The translations under genes and the position numbers were made by a program. Positions 6,145 to 11,033 of a stretch of DNA of 11,033 bases are shown here, piece after piece. Source of the stretch: an uncultured Bacilli bacterium (GTDB taxonomy: Bacteria > Bacillota_I > Bacilli_A > RF39 > UBA660); assembly GCA_947632415.1 (NCBI GenBank), contig CANRPB010000042.1, forward strand, positions 1-11,033. Reading direction: 5' to 3'. The stretch's first letter is position 1. Each line of letters opens with the position of its first letter. A model generated the notes under the pieces. The model was not told the DNA's origin. It saw only the letters and a program-made list of their open reading frames with translations, and did no database searches.

Positions 6145-7242
6145 ATGAGTTTAACTGCGGGTATTGTTGGTCTTCCTAATGTTGGAAAGTCAACTTTGTT
6201 TAATGCGATTACAAAGAAAAATATATTGGCGGCTAATTATCCTTTTGCGACGATTGATCCTAATGTTGGAGTAGTGGTAGTTCCTGATTCTAGGTTGGAT
6301 TTTTTGAATGATTTATATAAACCAAAGAGTTTGGTTCCTACTTCTTTTGAGTTTACTGATATTGCTGGTCTTGTTAAGGGTGCTTCTACGGGAGAGGGTT
6401 TAGGTAATAAGTTTCTTTCGCATATTCGTGAGGTTGATGCGATTGTTGAGGTTGTTCGTTGTTTTGATGATGGTAATATTATTCATGTTCTTGATGATGT
6501 TGATCCTGTCCGTGATATCGATATTATTAATATTGAGCTTATTTTGTCTGATTTAGAGATTATTGATAACAGAATTAATAAGATTGGTAAGAAGGCTAGT
6601 ATGTCTAATGATAAGGATGTTAAGAAGGAAGCGGAAATTTTGGGCAAAATTAAGGCGGCTTTGGAGAAGAATATTCCTGTTCGTCGTTTGAGTTTTGCTC
6701 CTGATGAGTGGGCACTTATTAAGAATTTTAATTTGATTAGCGCTAAGCCTATTATTTATATGGCTAATGTTAGTGAAGAGGATGCAGTTAGTGGTAATAA
6801 GTATGTTGATGCTGTCCGTGAGTATGCAGAGCGTGAGAATTCTTCTGTTGTTGTTGTGTGCGCTAAAATTGAGGCGGAACTTGCCGATTTATCTGATGAT
6901 GAGAAGCGTGAGTTTTTGTGTGATTTGGGTATTAATGATAGTGGTCTTGATAAGTTAATTAAAGCGACTTATTCTTTGCTTGGGCTTTCTACTTATTTTA
7001 CGGCTGGTAGTGATGAGGTAAGGGCTTGGACTTTTAAGAATGGTATGAAGGCTCCTGATTGTGCTGGTATCATTCATACTGATTTTAAAAAGGGTTTTAT
7101 TAAGGCTGAGGTTATATCGTATGATGATTTAGTTACGTATGGTGATGAGAAGAGGGTTAAGGAAAATGGTAAAGTTCGTCTTGAGGGTAAGGATTATGTA
7201 ATGCAGGATGGCGATATTTGTTATTTTAGATTTAATGTGTGA
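6145..7242 (+). CDS. ychF: YchF/OLA1-family ribosome-associated ATPase
   Basis: This 365-residue OBG-family P-loop protein is normal in length for YchF (363-366). It binds ribosomes, prefers ATP to GTP and is linked to stress and translation control. The P-loop GLPNVGKST is at 9-17 and the G3-type DIAG at 72-75. The altered G4 motif NVSE at 208-211 replaces the NKxD of true GTPases and explains the ATP preference in this family. A helical insert follows the P-loop domain core, and the C-terminal TGS domain includes FTAGSDEVRAWT and YVMQDGDICYFRF. The Shine-Dalgarno GGAG is 8 bases from ATG 6145. The gene heads a transcription unit with the two glyco-genes downstream. Its TGA stop, followed by another Shine-Dalgarno, shows that TGA is not read as Trp here. 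Confidence 0.97.
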   Translation: MSLTAGIVGLPNVGKSTLFNAITKKNILAANYPFATIDPNVGVVVVPDSRLDFLNDLYKPKSLVPTSFEFTDIAGLVKGASTGEGLGNKFLSHIREVDAIVEVVRCFDDGNIIHVLDDVDPVRDIDIINIELILSDLEIIDNRINKIGKKASMSNDKDVKKEAEILGKIKAALEKNIPVRRLSFAPDEWALIKNFNLISAKPIIYMANVSEEDAVSGNKYVDAVREYAERENSSVVVVCAKIEAELADLSDDEKREFLCDLGINDSGLDKLIKATYSLLGLSTYFTAGSDEVRAWTFKNGMKAPDCAGIIHTDFKKGFIKAEVISYDDLVTYGDEKRVKENGKVRLEGKDYVMQDGDICYFRFNV

Positions 7243-7251
7243 GGAGAGTTT

Positions 7252-8154
7252 ATGGAAAAGACACTTTTGGTTTTGGCTGCTGGTATGGGTAGTAGGTTTG
7301 GTGGTTTAAAGCAGATTGAACCTATTGGTCCACATGGTGAGTTTATTATTGATTATTCTATTTATGATGCGCTTATGGCTGGTTTTAATAAGGTTGTTTT
7401 TGTTATTAAAGAGGAAAATTTTGATGTTTTTAGGGATACGATTGGTAATAGGATTTCTAAGTATGTGGATGTTTGTTATGTTTTTCAAGATATTGATAAT
7501 TTGCCTTTAGGTTATAGTAGGCCTTTAGAGCGTATAAAGCCTTGGGGAACTGCTCATGCTATTATGTGCGCTAAGGATTATATTAGTGGTAATTTTGCGG
7601 TTATTAATGCTGATGATTTTTATGGAAGGGATGCTTTTTTTGTTATTTCTAAATTTTTGGATTGTGTTTTTAATGATAATATGTATGGTTTAGTTGGTTA
7701 TATGGCTAAGAATGTTTTGTCGGATAATGGTCCTGTTAAGAGGGGTGTTTGTTTTCAAAAGGATAATTTTTTAACCAAGATAGTTGAGAGTAGTGTTTTA
7801 AAAATTAATGATTTGATTGTTGCGTCGCCTCTTAGTGGGGAGTCTAGTTTTAATATTAATGATGATACTTTAATTTCTATGAATATGATTGGTTTTAATA
7901 CTAGTATTTTTGGTTATATTGAGGATAATATTTCGTCTTTTTTGGATGATAATAAGGATGATATACTTGATTGTGAGTATTGTATACCTGTTGTGCTTTT
8001 TGATTGTATTAAGTCTGGTTTTGCTAAGGTTAAGGTGTTATCTACTACTGCTAAATGGCATGGAATTACTTATAAAGAGGATAAAGAGTTAGTTGTAAGA
8101 GAAATTAATGATTTAATTGAAGAGGGAATATATCCTTCTAATTTATGGGATTAG
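7252..8154 (+). CDS. Nucleotidyltransferase (NTP_transferase family, sugar-nucleotide type)
   Basis: This 300-residue cytoplasmic enzyme has the GT-A-like nucleotidyltransferase fold that makes NDP-sugars or NDP-alcohols from NTP and a phosphorylated substrate. The nucleotide-binding signature LAAGMGSRFGGLKQ is at 8-21, GTAHA at about 99-103 and the metal-binding NADDFYG at 119-125. The C-terminal KWHGITYKEDKELVV is typical of a Firmicutes subgroup annotated only as nucleotidyltransferase. The sugar cannot be assigned. It starts 9 bases after ychF with GGAG 5 bases upstream, and its stop overlaps the region just before the membrane glycosyltransferase. The pair therefore probably works in cell-envelope glycan or glycolipid synthesis, which is inferred from context. 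Confidence 0.85.
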   Translation: MEKTLLVLAAGMGSRFGGLKQIEPIGPHGEFIIDYSIYDALMAGFNKVVFVIKEENFDVFRDTIGNRISKYVDVCYVFQDIDNLPLGYSRPLERIKPWGTAHAIMCAKDYISGNFAVINADDFYGRDAFFVISKFLDCVFNDNMYGLVGYMAKNVLSDNGPVKRGVCFQKDNFLTKIVESSVLKINDLIVASPLSGESSFNINDDTLISMNMIGFNTSIFGYIEDNISSFLDDNKDDILDCEYCIPVVLFDCIKSGFAKVKVLSTTAKWHGITYKEDKELVVREINDLIEEGIYPSNLWD

Positions 8155-8156
8155 TT

Positions 8157-9557
8157 ATGTCTAATAGATTGTCTAAGTTATTTGTTATTTTCTCTTTGTT
8201 TCTTTTTTCTTTAGTTTTTTTGCTTTTTTTAGTTACTAATAATTATATTTGGTTTTTTCTTTATTTGTTTTTTGTGTTGTTTTTTTCTGGTTGTAGTGGT
8301 TTTAAGCATTTTGGATTTTTGTTGTTTATTATTAGTTTTGTTGTTAGATTGCTTTTTATTGTTATTGCTGATTTTCCACAGTTTGCTGATTTTGAAACTT
8401 TACTTAGTGCTTCTAAGATGTTTGCGCTTGGTGATTATTCTTTTAGTAATTGGTGGCATTTTCATACGTGGGGTTATCAAACGGGGTTTGTTATTTATCA
8501 GGGTTTTATTTTGAAATTTTTTAATAGTGTTTTTTTCTTAAAGGTTCTTAATGTTTTGTATTCTTCTTGTTTGGTTTTGTTTGTTTATTTTTTTGGTAAA
8601 AGGATTAGTAGTGAGAGGAGTGCTAGGGTTGTTTCTTTATTTTATATGATTTATCCTTTTCATATTTTTATGGATACGATTTTGGCTAATCATCATTTGG
8701 CTACATTGCTTATGTATTTGGGTATTTTGTTTTTGGTTAAGAAGGATAAGGTATTTAAGGATTATATTGTGGCTGGTGTGTTAATTGCTTTGGGTAATAT
8801 TATTAGACCTGAGGGTATTATTGTTGTTGCTTCGTGTTTGATTTTTGAGTTTTTCTTGTTAAGTAAGAAGAGTGTTTTTAGTTCTTTAGTTCGTGTTTTT
8901 TCTTTTGTTTTTGTTTATTTTTTGATTGGTTATATGGCGTCGTTTGCTGTTATTAAAAGTGGTGTTAATCCTAGTGGTCTTAAGAATAATGATCCTTTGT
9001 GGAAGTTTATTTTGGGTTTTAATTATGAATCTTGTGGTTATTATGTTGATAGTGATTCGCAGTATCAGTTTGATAGAGAAACTGAGTTGGCTATTATTAA
9101 AGAGAGGGCTTTTGGTGATTTGTCGCGTACTGGTAAATTGATGTTGTGTAAGGTTAATCGTTTTTGGCTTGATTCTGGGTTTGATTTTGAGACTGGTGTG
9201 TTTGTTAATCGTAGTTTTAGTATTTTTGGTTTTAGTGTTGGTCTTTCTAGTGTTTTGGATGGTGCGATTACTTTTAATAATTGTGTTTATTTGTTTATTT
9301 TTGTTTTGTTTATTTTGGGTTTGTTTGTTAAGAGAGGTTGTTTAAGTAATGAGTCTTTGTTTTTACTTATTATGTGTGTTGTTACTTTCTTTGCTTTTTT
9401 ACTTATTGAGATTCAACCTAGGTATGCTTATTTTATTCAAATATCAATTTTTATCTTGGCTTCTAGTGGTATTGATTTTATTTTTAATAGGTTTAGTTTT
9501 TTTGATAAGATTTTTTCTTTTTCTTGGTGGAAAAAAACTGTTAAAAAGGTATTGTAA
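8157..9557 (+). CDS. GT-C membrane glycosyltransferase (ArnT/PMT_2-like)
   Basis: This protein of about 466 residues has ten or more very hydrophobic segments. It resembles GT39/PMT_2-type transferases, which use polyprenyl-phosphate sugars to glycosylate lipids or proteins on the outer face. An early extracytoplasmic loop after the second or third helix carries DFPQFADFETLLSASKMFA and then GDYSF and WHFHTWGYQTG. This is the usual place of the catalytic acidic residue and conserved aromatic patch. Downstream, MIYPFHIFMDTILANHH and an NIIRPEG motif follow the family pattern. A basic tail (WWKKTVKKVL) ends the protein. ATG 8157 is preferred over ATG 8145 because GGGA sits 8 bases before 8157 and nothing useful precedes 8145. 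The start lies 2 bases after the stop of the nucleotidyltransferase. Donor and acceptor are unknown. No terminator is visible after it. Confidence 0.78.
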   Translation: MSNRLSKLFVIFSLFLFSLVFLLFLVTNNYIWFFLYLFFVLFFSGCSGFKHFGFLLFIISFVVRLLFIVIADFPQFADFETLLSASKMFALGDYSFSNWWHFHTWGYQTGFVIYQGFILKFFNSVFFLKVLNVLYSSCLVLFVYFFGKRISSERSARVVSLFYMIYPFHIFMDTILANHHLATLLMYLGILFLVKKDKVFKDYIVAGVLIALGNIIRPEGIIVVASCLIFEFFLLSKKSVFSSLVRVFSFVFVYFLIGYMASFAVIKSGVNPSGLKNNDPLWKFILGFNYESCGYYVDSDSQYQFDRETELAIIKERAFGDLSRTGKLMLCKVNRFWLDSGFDFETGVFVNRSFSIFGFSVGLSSVLDGAITFNNCVYLFIFVLFILGLFVKRGCLSNESLFLLIMCVVTFFAFLLIEIQPRYAYFIQISIFILASSGIDFIFNRFSFFDKIFSFSWWKKTVKKVL

Positions 9558-9580
9558 AATATCTTTTTATTTGTTATAAT
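9552..9580 (+). promoter_or_regulatory. Promoter of the rpsF-ssb-rpsR operon
   Basis: TTGTAA (9552-9557), a 17-base spacer and a perfect TATAAT (9575-9580). The -35 overlaps the stop codon of the glycosyltransferase. Transcription should begin near 9587, giving a ~60-base leader. Confidence 0.75.
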
Positions 9581-9600
9581 TTCATACGAGTATTTTATTA

Positions 9601-9638
9601 CTCCTTGCTTTTTTTAAAGCCGGTAGACCAAAAGGAGG
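9601..9638 (+). promoter_or_regulatory. S6:S18-type autoregulatory leader of rpsF
   Basis: CTCCTT (9601-9606) pairs with AAGGAG (9632-9637) and so hides the rpsF Shine-Dalgarno. Inside lies a hairpin GCTTT/AAAGC (9607-9611 with 9616-9620, loop TTTT), followed by CCGG and then ACC (9620-9623 and 9627-9629). A CCG-bearing hairpin before rpsF is the described binding site of the S6:S18 complex, which represses its own operon in many bacteria. The match was made by eye. Confidence 0.72.
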
Positions 9639-9646
9639 TGTGATGA

Positions 9647-9934
9647 ATGAAAAATTATGAGATAATGTTTATTGTTAAGACAACTATTGGTGAGGATGAG
9701 GTTAAGGCTGTTGCTAAAAAATTTCAGGATATTTTAACTAATGATGGCGCTAAGATAATTGATTTTGTTGAGATGGGACAAAGGGAGTTAGCGTATGAGA
9801 TTAAGAAGTTAAAGACTGGTTATTATTTTTTAATTACTTGTGAGGCAGATGATAAGGCTGTTAAGGAGTTTGATCGTTTAGCTTTGATTGATTCTAATAT
9901 TATTAGACATTTAATTATTAACAAAGAAAAATAA
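9647..9934 (+). CDS. rpsF: 30S ribosomal protein S6
   Basis: This 95-residue S6 has the normal length and the conserved opening MKNYEIMFIVKT, with GQRELAYEIKKLKTGYYFL in the middle. It binds with S18 to the central domain of 16S rRNA. AGGAGG (9633-9638) is 8 bases upstream of the start and lies inside the autoregulatory leader. It is first in the operon with ssb and rpsR, the conserved bacterial order. No long acidic C-terminal tail is present. Confidence 0.97.
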   Translation: MKNYEIMFIVKTTIGEDEVKAVAKKFQDILTNDGAKIIDFVEMGQRELAYEIKKLKTGYYFLITCEADDKAVKEFDRLALIDSNIIRHLIINKEK

Positions 9935-9945
9935 TGAGGTAATAT

Positions 9946-10404
9946 ATGAATAGAGTGGTTTTAATTGGTAGATTAACGGCTAAACCTGAGTTGAGGTATA
10001 CTGGTGGTAATTTACCGTATTCGAGATTTACTATTGCTGTGAATAGGAATTTTAGAAGTAATGATGGCCAAAATGAAACTGATTTTATCAATGTTGTCGT
10101 TTGGAGGAAACAGGCTGAGAATGTTTGTAATTTCATGGATAAGGGTAGATTAGTTGCAGTTGATGGCAGAATACAAACTGGAAGTTATACTGATAAGGAT
10201 GGTAATCGTAGGTATACAACTGATGTTGTTGCTGATAGTGTACAGTTTTTGGAGAATAAGAATGCTCGTGGAGATGATAGTTCTGCAAGTTCTGGACCTA
10301 GTCCTTATGATTATCAAGATGCTCCAAGTGATGTAAATGTTTCTGATGATCCTTTTGCTGATTTTGGAGATAGTGTTTCAATTGACGATAATTTCTTAGA
10401 TTAA
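9946..10404 (+). CDS. ssb: Single-stranded DNA-binding protein
   Basis: This 152-residue protein has an N-terminal OB-fold of about 105 residues (MNRVVLIGRLTAKPELRYT, FTIAVNRNF, ETDFINVVVWRKQAENVCNF, GRLVAVDGRIQTGSYTDKDG). A low-complexity acidic/serine/proline linker follows, with a short acidic tip. It coats single-stranded DNA in replication and repair, normally as a tetramer. The tip ends DDNFLD instead of the usual D-D-D-(I/L)-P-F that recruits partner proteins, so partner binding may be modified. GAGG precedes the start by 6 bases, 11 bases after rpsF. Location between rpsF and rpsR indicates the main replicative SSB rather than a plasmid or competence paralogue. Confidence 0.96.
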   Translation: MNRVVLIGRLTAKPELRYTGGNLPYSRFTIAVNRNFRSNDGQNETDFINVVVWRKQAENVCNFMDKGRLVAVDGRIQTGSYTDKDGNRRYTTDVVADSVQFLENKNARGDDSSASSGPSPYDYQDAPSDVNVSDDPFADFGDSVSIDDNFLD

Positions 10405-10415
10405 GGAGGATTAAA

Positions 10416-10634
10416 ATGGCGGATTTTTTTAGAAAAAAGAAAAAGGTTTGTCCAATGTGTTCTGGTAAAGAAATTGATTATAAAAATGTTGATTTTATAA
10501 TTAGATTTATTAGTAAAGATAAGGGTAAAATTTTACCTAGAAGAGTAACTGGTTGTTGTGCTGAGCATCAAAGAGTAGTTGCTCGTGAAGTTAAAAGAGC
10601 ACGTTTTATGGCTTTAATACCTTTTGTTAAATAG
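10416..10634 (+). CDS. rpsR: 30S ribosomal protein S18
   Basis: This 72-residue S18 has the conserved core ILPRRVTGCCAEHQRVVARE that contacts rRNA and S6. CPMC at residues 12-15, together with the CC and H in the core, suggests the zinc-binding form. AGGAGG is about 7 bases upstream of ATG 10416. It is the last gene of the operon and is followed closely by a strong terminator. Confidence 0.97.
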   Translation: MADFFRKKKKVCPMCSGKEIDYKNVDFIIRFISKDKGKILPRRVTGCCAEHQRVVAREVKRARFMALIPFVK

Positions 10635-10640
10635 TTATTT

Positions 10641-10668
10641 AGAAAACCTTTGGGTTTTCTTTTTTTTT
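10641..10668 (+). terminator. Intrinsic terminator of the rpsF-ssb-rpsR operon
   Basis: AGAAAACC (10641-10648) pairs with GGTTTTCT (10653-10660), loop TTTG, then an uninterrupted T run to 10668. Confidence 0.92.
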
Positions 10669-10955
10669 ATTATTTTTTTTTAAGTTTAAAAATTATATGT
10701 TTGTTTATTTTTAATTTTTTAGAGATAGGTACTTGATTAAAAGTATCTTTTTTGATATATTATTAATGTAGAATTATAGCAAAGATAATTACTGCAAATG
10801 CTATAGTTCTATAAGGGAAATAAGAATAAGTATAAAAGAAAAATAGAATTTGTAGTTTATATGTACTGGTTTATTGAAATTATTTAACTATTTGTAGTCA
10901 AATAATTAATGATATTAGTGGGTAAAATAAATTGCAAATAAAAGGAGTGTAGAAA
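10669..10955 (+). promoter_or_regulatory. Intergenic leader with hairpins before the last gene
   Basis: This 287-base AT-rich stretch shows no gene. It holds a terminator-like stem GGTACTT/AAGTATC (10728-10734 with 10741-10747) followed by six T. Next is a possible promoter, TTGATA (10752-10757), 17 bases, TATAGC (10775-10780). An 11-bp stem pairs 10771-10781 with 10799-10809 (one wobble). A longer hairpin pairs 10878-10885 with 10900-10907 around a perfect inner ACTA/TAGT stem. AGGAGTG at 10943-10949 is the Shine-Dalgarno of the next gene. In such AT-rich DNA some of these stems could be chance. Confidence 0.4.
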
Positions 10956-11033
10956 ATGAAAAATAAAAAAATAAAGTTAACTAATAGTAACCTAGGGGGG
11001 GGGGGTTATTCATCCAATAAAAAAAAGGCCTTT
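10956..11033 (+). CDS. Start of a probable prepilin-like protein with poly-G tract (partial)
   Basis: An ATG at 10956, with AGGAG 7-8 bases upstream, opens a frame that stays open to the window edge (26 codons). It begins MKNKKIKLTNSN, then LGGGGYSSNKKKAF. The four glycines are encoded within eleven consecutive G residues (10995-11005), with GGT as the last codon. A lysine-rich segment ending K-A-F at this position is what precedes the T-L-A-E-V-L-I-T-L-G motif of prepilin/pseudopilin N-termini in many uncultured gut bacteria, where a GGGG stretch in the leader is also common from what I remember. The diagnostic hydrophobic part lies outside the window, so the pilin assignment is inference. 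Gain or loss of one G would shift the frame. A fresh promoter and its own ribosome binding site support a real gene. Confidence 0.6.
   Translation, partial: MKNKKIKLTNSNLGGGGYSSNKKKAF
10995..11005 (+). repeat. Eleven-G homopolymer (possible phase-variation tract)
   Basis: Eleven consecutive G residues lie inside codons 14-17 of the partial gene, in DNA where G runs above four or five are otherwise rare. Homopolymeric G tracts of this length slip during replication and are typical contingency loci. The tract could also be a length error in assembly. Confidence 0.85.

Noticed and set aside
1..11033. Mycoplasma-type code with TGA as Trp
   Set aside because: ychF ends with TGA followed at once by a ribosome binding site and a new gene, and Trp codons are TGG throughout.
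1..11033. parS sites, CRISPR arrays and tRNA genes
   Set aside because: I looked for the 16-bp parS palindrome, for regularly spaced repeats and for tRNA cloverleaf signatures, and saw none.

Overview
The window is a very AT-rich, low-GC Gram-positive chromosome segment, most likely from an uncultured gut-type member of the Bacilli or a Mollicutes-like relative. The gene order parA-parB-mscS-DUF951-...-ychF-...-rpsF-ssb-rpsR matches the origin-proximal region known from Bacillus subtilis (soj-spo0J-...-yyzM-yyaF-rpsF-ssbA-rpsR), so the segment probably lies close to oriC. TGA acts as a stop (end of ychF) and Trp is written TGG, so I see no sign of the mycoplasma genetic code. Host genes are all on the + strand, with a coding strand strikingly rich in G and T, as expected for a leading strand.

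Layout. Bases 1-145 hold the 3' part of a GC-richer structured RNA that ends in an intrinsic terminator. Bases 302-2935 form a tightly packed operon: parA, parB, an MscS-type channel and a small DUF951 protein. Bases 2939-4553 are an IS110-family insertion sequence inserted in the opposite orientation. An AbgT-family transporter (4559-6061) follows and ends in a terminator. A new promoter then drives ychF, a sugar-nucleotidyltransferase-like gene and a GT-C membrane glycosyltransferase (6145-9557). A further promoter and an S6:S18-type autoregulatory leader precede rpsF-ssb-rpsR (9647-10634), which ends in a strong terminator. The last ~370 bases hold an unassigned leader with hairpins and the first 26 codons of a gene cut by the window edge. 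That gene carries an 11-G homopolymer and probably encodes a prepilin-like protein.

The most interesting system is the IS110 element. Its non-coding left end, just upstream of the transposase, folds on paper like a bridge RNA: a closing helix, a target-binding loop and a donor-binding loop. All four guide segments can be matched by eye to the two junctions around a CT core dinucleotide (AG on the + strand). Removing the element restores TAGGAGGTTTTATG, which is the DUF951 stop codon, a perfect Shine-Dalgarno and the transporter start codon. So the IS landed inside a ribosome binding site, and its target guides spell out that site. Joining the two IS ends creates a TTGACT-N17-TATGAT promoter, the expected circle-junction promoter.

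A second point of interest is the poly-G tract in the truncated last gene, a likely phase-variation switch for a surface filament or pseudopilin-like protein.
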